DNA of 64,000 nucleotides from the NCBI RefSeq assembly GCF_045310525.1, contig NZ_JBJHZY010000001.1:124001-188000 (forward strand). Direction: 5' to 3'. The notes beneath the pieces are model-generated. The model did no database searches. It saw nothing but the letters and a program-made list of their open reading frames with translations, and was not told the DNA's origin. This DNA comes from Clostridium_AT radicumherbarum (GTDB lineage: Bacteria > Bacillota > Clostridia > Clostridiales > Clostridiaceae). The position numbers were made by a program, and so were the translations under genes. Shown here one piece after another: positions 9,260 through 17,716 of the stretch. The number at the start of each line of letters is the position of its first letter. Position 1 is the first letter of the stretch.

Positions 9260-9319
9260 AGATAGAGAGTAAAAAGTATACTGCTAATCTAAAGAAGAAT
9301 GAAAGACTATAAAAATTTA

Positions 9320-9362
9320 GCTGTGCTAAGAGTAAAAGCATTTATTTCACCTTTAGCACAGC
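9320..9362. terminator. Bidirectional terminator (crp-like gene / dhaM)
   Basis: GCTGTGCTAA at 9320-9329 pairs perfectly with TTAGCACAGC at 9353-9362. A-rich sequence on the left and T-rich on the right allow it to stop both the convergent regulator gene and the glycerol/dihydroxyacetone operon. Confidence 0.85.
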
Positions 9363-9366
9363 ATTT

Positions 9367-9753
9367 TTATATTTTGCCAAGTTTTAATTTTTCAATACTA
9401 TGAACTACTTCATCAATAGTCAAACCCAAGCTGATTTGAACTGCTGCAGTTAAAGCACCTTCCACTAAAGCAGCATCTACTATATAAATGTTATCTTTTC
9501 CTTCAAGTATTAGTGCTTCTTTTACAAGTTCAGCAGCCATGTAGGAGCTTCCAAGATCAAAAAACACTAAAACTCCATCTTCGGTATAAATATCAGATAG
9601 TGCTTTATATATTTTGTCATAGCTGCTTCCAAGTAAGCCTTCAATTGTCCCGCCGGCTGCAGCTATTTTAACTTCTGGAGTCATTTCTAACGCTAAATCT
9701 TTAACTCCATGAGCAATTTTTTCACTATGAGATACTATAAACAATGATACCAT
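9367..9753 (-). CDS. dhaM: PTS-dependent dihydroxyacetone kinase, phosphotransferase subunit DhaM
   Basis: 128-residue EIIA-Man-like protein. It begins VSLFIVSHSEKIAHGVKDLA; the His in VSHSEKIA is the expected phosphorylation site, followed by the family signature AAGGT and FFDLGSS. It takes phosphate from the general PTS (EI, HPr) and passes it to ADP bound in DhaL. This is the short form lacking HPr and EI domains. It is the last gene of the glycerol operon, two bases after dhaL. Confidence 0.92.
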   Translation of the reverse strand: MVSLFIVSHSEKIAHGVKDLALEMTPEVKIAAAGGTIEGLLGSSYDKIYKALSDIYTEDGVLVFFDLGSSYMAAELVKEALILEGKDNIYIVDAALVEGALTAAVQISLGLTIDEVVHSIEKLKLGKI

Positions 9754-9755
9754 TA

Positions 9756-10400
9756 CTAAGTCTCCTTTATAGCTTTAACAGTTTCATATATGGAGGTCAA
9801 TATTAAATAGCTTGAAGTAGCACCGGGATCTTGATGCCCTATACTTCTATGGCCTAAATAGCTTGCCCTGCCTTTTCTAGCTGCAATTGTTTTAGTAAAT
9901 TCCACTCCAGCTTCTGCTGCTAGGCAGGCATTTTTTAATGCATCTATAGTACTAAGGTTATTTTCAATGGAACTATTTATTTCTTCAAAGGCTGGAATAA
10001 GAGCATCCAACATGGTTTTGTCGCCTTTTTCAGCTCCGCCTCTTAATTTAATACCACCAATTGCAGCATTTAATATGTCTCTGAAGTCTAATAAAGTTAC
10101 CTCCGACTTTCCTATAAGTAAAGGTGCTGCTTTCATAAGAGCAGTACCGTAAAGGGGACCTGAAGCTCCACCAACATTTGATACAATTGCCATACCAGAT
10201 AGCTTCAATATATCAGACAAGTCTTTAATAGGGGAAGTTTTAAGTTTCTCAGAAACAGCCTTAAAGCCCTTATTTAGGTTTATTCCATGATCTCCGTCAC
10301 CAATGGATGCATCAAGGTCTGTTAAAAACTGCTTATTTAAAAGAATAGTTTGTTCTATATTATTAAATATGTGTATTACATCATTTAAAGTAAGTGGCAT
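9756..10400 (-). CDS. dhaL: Dihydroxyacetone kinase, ADP-binding subunit DhaL
   Basis: 214 residues with the nucleotide and Mg-binding motif DASIGDGDHGINLNKGF near the N-terminus and GRASYLGHRSIGHQDPGATS near the C-terminus, both diagnostic of DhaL. The ADP in this subunit is not exchanged but rephosphorylated by DhaM. It lies 18 bases after dhaK and two before dhaM. Confidence 0.94.
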   Translation of the reverse strand: MPLTLNDVIHIFNNIEQTILLNKQFLTDLDASIGDGDHGINLNKGFKAVSEKLKTSPIKDLSDILKLSGMAIVSNVGGASGPLYGTALMKAAPLLIGKSEVTLLDFRDILNAAIGGIKLRGGAEKGDKTMLDALIPAFEEINSSIENNLSTIDALKNACLAAEAGVEFTKTIAARKGRASYLGHRSIGHQDPGATSSYLILTSIYETVKAIKET

Positions 10401-10418
10401 TTTAATTCCTCCAATTAG

Positions 10419-11414
10419 TTAAAATTGTTTGAAAGCAGGCGTATCAGCCGAAGCATCTAAAAGTTCTTTTAACTCTTCATCAAGTTTAAGGATACTTATT
10501 GAAAAACCTGCCATCTCAATTGAAGTCATATATTCTCCGACTAAAGTCTTATAAACATTAACTCCCTTTTCTTCTAATATCTTGTTTACTTTTCTGTTAA
10601 TAATAAATAGCTCCATTAATGGAGTTGCTCCCAAGCCATTTATCATAATAGCAACCTCATTATTTTCATCTAAAGGCATATCTTCAAGAATTCTTCCCAT
10701 TAGATGGCTGACAATTTCATCTGCAGCTTTTAATTCTTCTCTATGAGTTCCTGGCTCTCCATGAATACCCATACCAACTTCCATCTCATTTTCAGCCAAG
10801 GTAAAGTTTGGCTTTCCTGCAGCAGGCACTATACAAGGCGTTAAGGCCATGCCCATACTTCTAACATTAGCTATTACCTTAAGAGCTGCTGACTTTACTT
10901 CCTCTAGATTAGCACCAGTTTCAGCTTTTGCACCAGCAATTTTGTGAACAAAGACTGTACCAGCTATACCTCTTCTTCCAATGGTCCAGGTGCTGTTTTG
11001 AACAGCCACATCATCATCTACTATGACGCTTTCAACCTTTATGCCTTCCATCTCTGCCATTTCCTTTGCCATATCGAAATTCATAACGTCGCCAGTATAA
11101 TTCTTGATGACAAGAAGTACTCCAGCATCTGTAGCAACAGCTTTTATAGCTTCATAAACCTGATCTGGAGTTGGTGATGTGAAAACAGCTCCTGCTACAG
11201 CTCCATCTAACATTCCTTTTCCAACAAAGCCTCCATGTGAAGGCTCGTGTCCACTGCCGCCTCCGCTGATTAAGGACACTTTATCTGTCTTTTTTACTTT
11301 TCTTACTAGTACATTTGCATTCTCAAGCTTTTCCACATATTTTGGGTAAGCATAAACCATACCCTCCAATAGTTCCTCAACTACAAGTTCAGGGTTATTA
11401 ATTACCTTTTTCAT
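10419..11414 (-). CDS. dhaK: Dihydroxyacetone kinase, substrate-binding subunit DhaK
   Basis: 331 residues. GGGSGHEPSHGGFVGKGMLD near residue 52 and GMGIHGEPGTHREE near 217 are the DhaK motifs; the His of IHGEPG forms the covalent hemiaminal with dihydroxyacetone. With DhaL and DhaM it makes dihydroxyacetone phosphate at the cost of PEP. The glycerol kinase route and the Dha kinase route are thus encoded in one operon, but no glycerol dehydrogenase is in the window. Confidence 0.95.
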   Translation of the reverse strand: MKKVINNPELVVEELLEGMVYAYPKYVEKLENANVLVRKVKKTDKVSLISGGGSGHEPSHGGFVGKGMLDGAVAGAVFTSPTPDQVYEAIKAVATDAGVLLVIKNYTGDVMNFDMAKEMAEMEGIKVESVIVDDDVAVQNSTWTIGRRGIAGTVFVHKIAGAKAETGANLEEVKSAALKVIANVRSMGMALTPCIVPAAGKPNFTLAENEMEVGMGIHGEPGTHREELKAADEIVSHLMGRILEDMPLDENNEVAIMINGLGATPLMELFIINRKVNKILEEKGVNVYKTLVGEYMTSIEMAGFSISILKLDEELKELLDASADTPAFKQF

Positions 11415-11445
11415 TTATTAAGGCCCCTTCCAATAATAATTTTAA

Positions 11446-11474
11446 ATAGAGTAAGGCTCTTTACCTTACTCTAT
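11446..11474 (-). terminator. Hairpin between glpF and dhaK
   Basis: ATAGAGTAAGG at 11446-11456 pairs perfectly with CCTTACTCTAT at 11464-11474, followed on the minus strand by AU-rich sequence without a clean T-run. It may be a partial terminator or processing site that lowers dhaKLM expression relative to glpKF. Confidence 0.6.
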
Positions 11475-11508
11475 AAATTTATAATAGTTTTTTAGTTGTT
11501 TAACGATT

Positions 11509-12213
11509 TTAGAATATTAAATGGAAAACTAGTGCCGCTAGTAAAGCACCACAAATAGGACCTAAAACAGGAATCCAAGAGTAAGCCCAATCGGAATCAC
11601 GCTTACCAGCAACAGGAAGTACAAAGTGGGATAAACGTGGACCAAGGTCTCTTGCAGGATTCATTGCATACCCTGTAGTTCCACCGTAAGAAAGTCCTAG
11701 TCCAAATATTAACAAACCAACAGTTAGTGGACCAAATCCTTGAACCATATTAGCTGTTCCTAAACCTAAAATACCGAACATTAGTATGAAGGTTGCTATT
11801 ACTTCGCTTATAAAGTTTGTTTGATAGTTCCTAATAGCTGGACCAGTACAGAATACTCCAAGTTTTGCATCTTTGTCATCTGTAACTTCCCAGTGGCTTC
11901 TGAAGTTAATCCAAACTATAACGCCCCCAATAAATCCTCCCAGCATCTGAGCTATGATGTAACCAGGCACATCAGCCCATGCAAATTTGCCTAAAGAAGC
12001 TAATGCAATTGTTACTGCAGGATTAAAATGACCACCGCTTATTGGTCCAAAAATGTATACTGCTAAAGCGACTCCAATTGCCCAGCTAGTTGTAATTACA
12101 ATCCATCCAGAGCCGTTACCTTTAGTTTTATTTAAAACTACATTACCAACAACAGCATCTCCAAACAATACTATTATCATTGTTCCTAAACACTCAGCTA
12201 ATAAATGTGACAT
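11509..12213 (-). CDS. glpF: Glycerol uptake facilitator (aquaglyceroporin)
   Basis: 234-residue MIP-family channel with six helices and two pore motifs, GGHFNPAVTIAL and GYAMNPARDLGPR. The Asp after the second NPAR is the usual aquaglyceroporin marker. It moves glycerol passively across the membrane; glycerol kinase, encoded just upstream in the same operon, traps it. The start at 12213 follows a GGGGG ribosome site on the minus strand. Confidence 0.94.
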   Translation of the reverse strand: MSHLLAECLGTMIIVLFGDAVVGNVVLNKTKGNGSGWIVITTSWAIGVALAVYIFGPISGGHFNPAVTIALASLGKFAWADVPGYIIAQMLGGFIGGVIVWINFRSHWEVTDDKDAKLGVFCTGPAIRNYQTNFISEVIATFILMFGILGLGTANMVQGFGPLTVGLLIFGLGLSYGGTTGYAMNPARDLGPRLSHFVLPVAGKRDSDWAYSWIPVLGPICGALLAALVFHLIF

Positions 12214-12257
12214 TTAAATTTACCCCCTTTTATTTTTATAATAAATTTATTATGACT

Positions 12258-13748
12258 TTACTTAGCCCAGCCTAGTGATCTGTCAACCGCCTTATGCCAG
12301 CCCTCTAAAAGTTCTTCTCTCTTAGCAGCATTCATATCAGGAGCAAAGCTTCTTGATATAGCCCAGTTCTTAGTTATGTCTTCTTTATCTTTCCAATAAC
12401 CTACTGCAAGACCAGCTAGATAAGCTGCACCAAGCGCTGTTGTTTCTATAACCTCTGGTCTGTCAACTTGAACACCTAATATATCTGACTGGAATTGCAT
12501 TAAGAAGTTATTAGCACAAGCACCGCCATCTACCTTTAAGGCTTCAAGCTTAATGCCCGAATCTTCTTCCATAGCTTTTAATACATCGTTTGTCTGATAA
12601 GCTAAGGATTCAAGAGTTGCCCTGATTAAATGTTCCTTTTTCGCTCCTCTAGTAAGACCTACGATAGTTCCTCTTGCATACTGATCCCAATAAGGTGCTC
12701 CAAGTCCAACAAAAGCAGGTACTACATAAACTCCATTAGTATCTTCAACTGCTTCAGCGAAGCTTTCAGAATCTGAAGCTTTCTCAACTATTTTAAGTTC
12801 ATCTCTAAGCCATTGGATAGCAGCACCTGCTATAAATATACTTCCTTCAAGTGCATATTCAACTTTACCATCTGCTCCCCAAGCAATTGTGGTTAAAAGA
12901 CCATTCTTTGAAGCAACAGCTTTTTCACCTGTGTTCATAAGCATGAAACAGCCAGTTCCATAGGTATTTTTTGCAGTTCCTGGTTTATGACAAACTTGGC
13001 CAAATAGGGCAGCCTGCTGATCCCCAGCAGCTCCAGCTATAGCTATTTCTCCGCCTAGTAATGCAGCATCTGTATGTCCATATATGCAGCTAGAAGGTTT
13101 AGCTTCTGGAAGCATAGCAACAGGTATGTTTAATCTTTCTAGTATTTCTTTGTCCCATTCCAATGTGTGTATGTTAAACAGCATAGTTCTAGAAGCATTG
13201 CTATAATCTGTTACATGAACCTTTCCCTTAGTTAGATTCCAAATTAGCCAAGTATCAATATTTCCAAATAACAAGTTGCCTTTTTCAGCTTCTTCTCGAG
13301 CTCCTTCAACATTATCAAGTATCCATTTAACCTTAGTACCTGAAAAATATGCATCTACTATAAGCCCAGTTTTTTCTCTGATATTTTTATCAAAGCCTTC
13401 AGCCTTAAGCTCATCACAGAAACCAGCTGTTCTTCTGCACTGCCAAACTATTGCATTATAAACTGGTTTGCCAGTGTTCTTATTCCAAACAACAGTTGTT
13501 TCTCTTTGATTAGTAATACCAATAGCTGCAATGTCTTCTGCAGTAATGTTAAGCTTTTGCATAGCTTCTACTGCAACACTTATTTGTGTTGACCATATTT
13601 CCATAGGATCATGCTCAACCCAGCCAGCCTTTGGGTAGATTTGGGTAAATTCCTTTTGCGCAACACTTTGAATTAAGCCTTTTTCATTAAAAAGTATACA
13701 TCTTGAACTGGTTGTCCCTTGATCTAAAGCCATAACATATTTGCTCAT
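12258..13748 (-). CDS. glpK: Glycerol kinase
   Basis: 496-residue FGGY kinase, normal length. It begins with the ATP-binding motif MALDQGTTSSRCILF, has substrate residues in GITNQRETTVVW and GNIDTWLIWNLTKG, and the C-terminal FGGY signature in KVDGGACANNFLMQFQSDI. The loop that carries the HPr-phosphorylated His in Bacillus and Enterococcus GlpK (YHFFG) reads AALLGG here, so activation by PTS phosphorylation is not expected. It makes sn-glycerol 3-phosphate, both the substrate of the GlpA-like enzyme and the effector of GlpP, encoded on either side. Confidence 0.95.
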   Translation of the reverse strand: MSKYVMALDQGTTSSRCILFNEKGLIQSVAQKEFTQIYPKAGWVEHDPMEIWSTQISVAVEAMQKLNITAEDIAAIGITNQRETTVVWNKNTGKPVYNAIVWQCRRTAGFCDELKAEGFDKNIREKTGLIVDAYFSGTKVKWILDNVEGAREEAEKGNLLFGNIDTWLIWNLTKGKVHVTDYSNASRTMLFNIHTLEWDKEILERLNIPVAMLPEAKPSSCIYGHTDAALLGGEIAIAGAAGDQQAALFGQVCHKPGTAKNTYGTGCFMLMNTGEKAVASKNGLLTTIAWGADGKVEYALEGSIFIAGAAIQWLRDELKIVEKASDSESFAEAVEDTNGVYVVPAFVGLGAPYWDQYARGTIVGLTRGAKKEHLIRATLESLAYQTNDVLKAMEEDSGIKLEALKVDGGACANNFLMQFQSDILGVQVDRPEVIETTALGAAYLAGLAVGYWKDKEDITKNWAISRSFAPDMNAAKREELLEGWHKAVDRSLGWAK

Positions 13749-13804
13749 GATTAATTAACCCCCTAAGTTTTTTTATCAAAAGAGACTTTAAGAAAACAAC
13801 TATC

Positions 13805-14383
13805 TTAAAGGCTCATTTCTTCAAATTCCCAAAGCTCTACTGTGGATGTTGAAATTGCCTTAGCACCAGCACTAAGTGCTTCAATGGCATCTCTTTTATT
13901 TTTTATAAGCCCTCCTGCAATTATAGGCTGCTTTATTTTCTCTCCTAGGGTTTTTATAGCTTTGCTAGCTATTCCTGGAAGCACCTCTACAGCGCTGGGA
14001 GAGAAGGTATGAATATTTTTAATACTTGTTTCGAAGGACAGAGAATCTAGCATAAATATTCTTTGAATAGTAAACATACCTAAATTTGATGCGTACTTTA
14101 AACAAATACCTTTGGTAGATATAACTCCATACGGGTGAATAGTTTCCTTTATAAATTCAACGCCTTTTTGATCTGATTTAAGTCCTTCAATCATATCAAG
14201 ATGAATGAAGACTATTTTCTTTCTTGTGAGTAAAGCCTCGCATATTTCCTTAATATTCAAAACGTTTCCATATAGAACAAAAACTATTTTTATGTTGCTT
14301 TTTAATATAAGCCTTAAATCTTCATTATTTCTAATAGCACCTACCACAGGATTATCAACCAATAGTCCTTCGAAACTATTCAT
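13805..14383 (-). CDS. glpP: Glycerol-3-phosphate-responsive antiterminator GlpP
   Basis: 192 residues, full length for GlpP. The sequence pattern (GLLVDNPVVGAIRNNEDLRL, FIHLDMIEGL, DSLSFETSI, VEVLPGIASK, PIIAGGLIKNK) follows the TIM-barrel-like GlpP family. In Bacillus subtilis GlpP with glycerol 3-phosphate binds leader mRNA and prevents early termination of glpD. A terminator with a competing upstream hairpin at 17562-17619, ahead of the first gene of this operon, is a plausible target. Confidence 0.92.
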   Translation of the reverse strand: MNSFEGLLVDNPVVGAIRNNEDLRLILKSNIKIVFVLYGNVLNIKEICEALLTRKKIVFIHLDMIEGLKSDQKGVEFIKETIHPYGVISTKGICLKYASNLGMFTIQRIFMLDSLSFETSIKNIHTFSPSAVEVLPGIASKAIKTLGEKIKQPIIAGGLIKNKRDAIEALSAGAKAISTSTVELWEFEEMSL

Positions 14384-14448
14384 AACTATTCACCTTCTAT
14401 ATTGAATTTTTATGACAAGCACTCAGCATTTATTACAATATATTCTTG

Positions 14449-14820
14449 TTAATAATTAAATTTTTTTATATTTCTTGTAGCTACAACATCAACGCCAGTA
14501 TCCAAAATGTTTTTATAAACTACATCACCTATTCTGATAGGTGCAGTTACAACGATGCCTTTTAATAATCTTAAGCAGTCAAAAACTTTATTTTTAGGAA
14601 TATCCTTTTCTGTTTTTACTGAAAGGATAGGGTAATCTCCATTAATAACAGCAACTGTTGTGGTTACAATTCTTGTAGGATTTGTACATTCCTTAATTGC
14701 ATAGTTATCTCCAATTTTGCAGGAGCTGCCTGTAACCTTTATATTTCCTTTATTATCAAGCTCTACAAGTAAGGAGCAGCCAAGGGGGCAGCCAATGCAG
14801 GTTAATTCTTTCTTTTCCAT
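14449..14820 (-). CDS. DUF1667 protein, partner of GlpA/FAD oxidoreductase
   Basis: 123 residues. It starts with a Cys cluster, LTCIGCPLGCSLLVE, plus a further Cys in GSSCKIG, suggesting an iron-sulphur or metal site. In clostridia this family usually follows the two flavoproteins encoded here and may connect them to the electron acceptor. The gene starts two bases after the preceding stop, so translation is coupled. Confidence 0.85.
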   Translation of the reverse strand: MEKKELTCIGCPLGCSLLVELDNKGNIKVTGSSCKIGDNYAIKECTNPTRIVTTTVAVINGDYPILSVKTEKDIPKNKVFDCLRLLKGIVVTAPIRIGDVVYKNILDTGVDVVATRNIKKFNY

Positions 14821-14822
14821 AT

Positions 14823-16082
14823 TTAAATGCTCCTTTCCACCTTAAATGTAATTGAAGCTGTATTTGGGTTTTTTGAAAACATATGGTTAGTTAGTATTAC
14901 TTCCTCCATTTCCCCAGGAGTCAATATTTTTTTCTTTCTAGTAATAACTTTTTTATCATCAAAATAAACGGCAATAGAAGCTCCTTTGTATACATTGTCA
15001 ACTCTAAAGCGTACTGTAATATTATCAGATATTGCTGAAGGAGTTATAAATTGAGGAACAGTATAACGCACTCCATCTACAGCCATAATAGGTACCTTAT
15101 TATTATTTTTTAGTAAGCCCTTTATATAAACACTTGCATTTTTACCTGCTATATAGCTTTCAGTAGTTACATTATCAACTAAATCATGTACATGAAGCAC
15201 ATTGCCGCAGGCAAAAATACCAGAAACATCTGTTTGAAGATAACTATCTACCAAAGCACCACCAGTTATTTGAGAAAGCTTTACGCCGGCTTTCCTTGAA
15301 AGTTCATTTTCAGGTAGTAATCCTACGGAAAGCAGTAATGTATCACACTTTATATATTCTTCACTTTCTTTAATAGGTTTTCTATCACTTCCTACCTTTG
15401 CTATTGTTACTCCTTGAAGCCTGTCTTTACCGTGTATTTTAACTACAGTATGACTTAGCATTAGAGGAATATCGTAATCGTCTAGACATTGAACTATATT
15501 TCTTTTTAAACCGCTTGAATAAGGAAGCAGTTCAACCACAGCTTTCACCTTGGATCCTTCAAAACTCATTCTTCTTGCCATTATAAGACCTATATCCCCT
15601 GAACCTAATACTACTACTTCTTTTCCTGGCATAAAGCCCTTCATATTAACAAACTTTTGTGCTGAGCCTGCTGTCATTATTCCAGTACATCTTGTACCAG
15701 GAATAGTAAGTGCACCTCTAGGTCTTTCTCTGCAGCCCATTGCAAGTATAATTGCCTTTGCTTTAATTTCTAATAGCCCGTCATCTGGATTTACGGCATA
15801 AATTGTTTTATCTTCTGTAATATCAAGCACCATAGTATTAATTTTATATGGAATGGAAAGTTCGTCTATTTTATCTACAAACCTTTGAGCATATTCAGGT
15901 CCTGTAAGCTCTTCTTTAAAGGTGTGAAGACCAAAGCCGTTATGGATACATTGAATTAATATCCCTCCAAGATAAGCTTCCCTATCCAATATTAAAAGCT
16001 TAGCTATTCCATTTTCTTTTGCTGCTATAGCGGCAGCCAGCCCAGCTGGGCCCCCGCCTATAATTACTAAATCATAATTCAT
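14823..16082 (-). CDS. FAD-dependent pyridine nucleotide-disulfide type oxidoreductase (glycerol 3-phosphate oxidation partner)
   Basis: 419 residues. An N-terminal FAD Rossmann motif (LVIIGGGPAGLAAAIAAKE), an NAD(P)-binding motif (EVVVLGSGDIGLIMARRM, about 175) and a FAD-proximal segment (VSGIFACGNVLHVHDLVDNV) place it among two-nucleotide flavoprotein oxidoreductases. No redox CxxC pair is seen at the active site. The context between a GlpA-like flavoprotein and a DUF1667 protein suggests transfer of electrons from glycerol 3-phosphate to NAD or another carrier; this is inference. Confidence 0.88.
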   Translation of the reverse strand: MNYDLVIIGGGPAGLAAAIAAKENGIAKLLILDREAYLGGILIQCIHNGFGLHTFKEELTGPEYAQRFVDKIDELSIPYKINTMVLDITEDKTIYAVNPDDGLLEIKAKAIILAMGCRERPRGALTIPGTRCTGIMTAGSAQKFVNMKGFMPGKEVVVLGSGDIGLIMARRMSFEGSKVKAVVELLPYSSGLKRNIVQCLDDYDIPLMLSHTVVKIHGKDRLQGVTIAKVGSDRKPIKESEEYIKCDTLLLSVGLLPENELSRKAGVKLSQITGGALVDSYLQTDVSGIFACGNVLHVHDLVDNVTTESYIAGKNASVYIKGLLKNNNKVPIMAVDGVRYTVPQFITPSAISDNITVRFRVDNVYKGASIAVYFDDKKVITRKKKILTPGEMEEVILTNHMFSKNPNTASITFKVERSI

Positions 16083-16096
16083 TTTTCATCCTCCCA

Positions 16097-17533
16097 CTAA
16101 ATATTTTCTTTGCTTAGGCCAATTAATATTTTAGACTGTCTGCCAAATTTCGTAATTTCAGTTGGAGGAAGATTAAGTTCTGATTGCAATATTTCCATAA
16201 CCCTTGACATGCAAAAACCTGCCTGGCACCGTCCTGCACCAGCACGTGTTCTTCTTTTAACACCATCTAGATCCTTTGCTCCTAAGGGTCTTTTAATTGC
16301 ATCTAAGATTTCACCTTCAGTTACATATTCACATCTGCAGACTATTCTGCCGTATTCAGGTTTCTTATTTATAATTTTCTTTTTTTCTTCTAAATTAAGT
16401 TCATTAAATCTTACTATGCCTTTACGCTTTGGATTAAAGGTTTTATTTACTTCAGGCTTTAATTTATTAACAACAATTTCAGTAATAATTTCACCAATTA
16501 AAGGTGAGCAGGTTAAACCAGGAGATTCAATGCTGGCCGCATTTATAAATCCAGAAACATCAGCAGTCTCTCCTAAAATAAAATCATCTTTCTCACTTCT
16601 TGCTCTTAAGCCGCTAAAGGAAGTAATTACACTGCCTATTGGAATATGTTTTACACTTAGTAAAGCCTTCTCCATTATGTCTTCTAAACCTTCGCGGGTG
16701 GTGCTTACATCCTCCTTATCTTCTATATCCACGGCATTAGGTCCAACTATTAAGTTTCCATCAGTAGTGGGAGATACTAAAATTCCTTTACCAAGCTTTG
16801 TTGGAAGCTGGAATAAGGTTTTATCTGCAATATTACCAATATATTTGTCAAATAAATTATATTCACCCTTCCTAGGTACAATGGTGAATTTATTTTCACT
16901 AAGCATATTATTAAACTTGTCACTGTATACACCAGCTGCATTTACTACAAGTTTTGATACAATAATTTCACTAGCAGTTTTTATTTCAAAAACATTATCT
17001 ATTTTTTTAAGCTCCAAAACTTCGGAATTAAAACTAAATTCCACACCATTTACATAGGCGTTTTCCGCTAAAGCTATAGTTAAGTTAAAAGGGCAAACTA
17101 TTCCTCCAGTGGGGGCATAAAGAGCAGCCACTACCTTATCTGTTACTGATGGTTCCATCCTCCTAACTTCTTCACCAGTTAGAATTTCTAAGAAAGGAAC
17201 CCCATTTTTATCTCCTCTTTCCTTTAATTCATAGAGCTTATCCATATCCATTTCATCAAAACAAAGCACCAAGGAACCATTTCTTCTAAAATGAAAATTC
17301 AAGTCTTCTGAGAGCTTATCAAACATTAGATTAGCCTTTGCATTTAAGCTACCTTTTAGAGTTCCAGGCTTTGCATCAAAACCTGCATGGACTATAGCGC
17401 TGTTTGCTTTACTTGTACCACAGCATACATCATTTTCTTTTTCTAACACCAAGGTTTTAAGTTTATATTTAGATAATTCTCTTGCAATTGAACAGCCAAT
17501 TACACCTGCTCCGATAATGACCACATCATACAT
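16097..17533 (-). CDS. glpA: GlpA-like glycerol-3-phosphate dehydrogenase (FAD, with C-terminal BFD-like [2Fe-2S] domain)
   Basis: 478 residues. N-terminal FAD motif DVVIIGAGVIGCSIARELSK and DAO-family core; the C-terminal domain carries CRCEYVTEGEILDA and GRCQAGFC, four cysteines matching the BFD-like [2Fe-2S] domain found in anaerobic GlpA. It oxidises glycerol 3-phosphate to dihydroxyacetone phosphate. ATG at 17533 (MYDVVIIG) is favoured because GAGGTGA precedes it at good spacing; ATG at 17539 and 17563 are in frame but lack a suitable site. It is first in the operon and lies 29 bases after a leader terminator. Similarity to L-2-hydroxyglutarate oxidases is possible, but the neighbours support glycerol. 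Confidence 0.88.
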   Translation of the reverse strand: MYDVVIIGAGVIGCSIARELSKYKLKTLVLEKENDVCCGTSKANSAIVHAGFDAKPGTLKGSLNAKANLMFDKLSEDLNFHFRRNGSLVLCFDEMDMDKLYELKERGDKNGVPFLEILTGEEVRRMEPSVTDKVVAALYAPTGGIVCPFNLTIALAENAYVNGVEFSFNSEVLELKKIDNVFEIKTASEIIVSKLVVNAAGVYSDKFNNMLSENKFTIVPRKGEYNLFDKYIGNIADKTLFQLPTKLGKGILVSPTTDGNLIVGPNAVDIEDKEDVSTTREGLEDIMEKALLSVKHIPIGSVITSFSGLRARSEKDDFILGETADVSGFINAASIESPGLTCSPLIGEIITEIVVNKLKPEVNKTFNPKRKGIVRFNELNLEEKKKIINKKPEYGRIVCRCEYVTEGEILDAIKRPLGAKDLDGVKRRTRAGAGRCQAGFCMSRVMEILQSELNLPPTEITKFGRQSKILIGLSKENI

Positions 17534-17561
17534 TTTCATCACCTCTATGCTAAAATAGGGC

Positions 17562-17619
17562 AAAAAAACCTTAGGACAACTTTTCAGTGAATCCTAAGGT
17601 TCTCATAATCTCAACCTTA
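17562..17619 (-). promoter_or_regulatory. Leader attenuator of the glycerol operon: terminator with competing antiterminator hairpin
   Basis: On the minus strand AACCTTAGGA (17601-17592) pairs perfectly with TCCTAAGGTT (17576-17567), followed by seven Ts (17568-17562): an intrinsic terminator just before the GlpA-like start. The same AACCTTA arm can instead pair with an upstream TAAGGTT (17619-17613), which would block the terminator. This is the layout expected of a transcription attenuator, here probably controlled by GlpP encoded in the operon. Confidence 0.78.
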
Positions 17620-17716
17620 ACTTTTTTTATTCTTTTCTTTACATATATATTATTAATTTCTTAAAATATTATTGATTTATAAAACTTTATATTATAATTT
17701 TTAATATTTAAAAATT

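Noticed and set aside
16110..17057. Long plus-strand open frame of about 315 codons inside the GlpA-like gene
   Set aside because: It is antisense to a well-supported flavoprotein gene, has no ribosome site, and the encoded protein is low-complexity Ser/Leu/Ile-rich as expected for the complement of a real gene.
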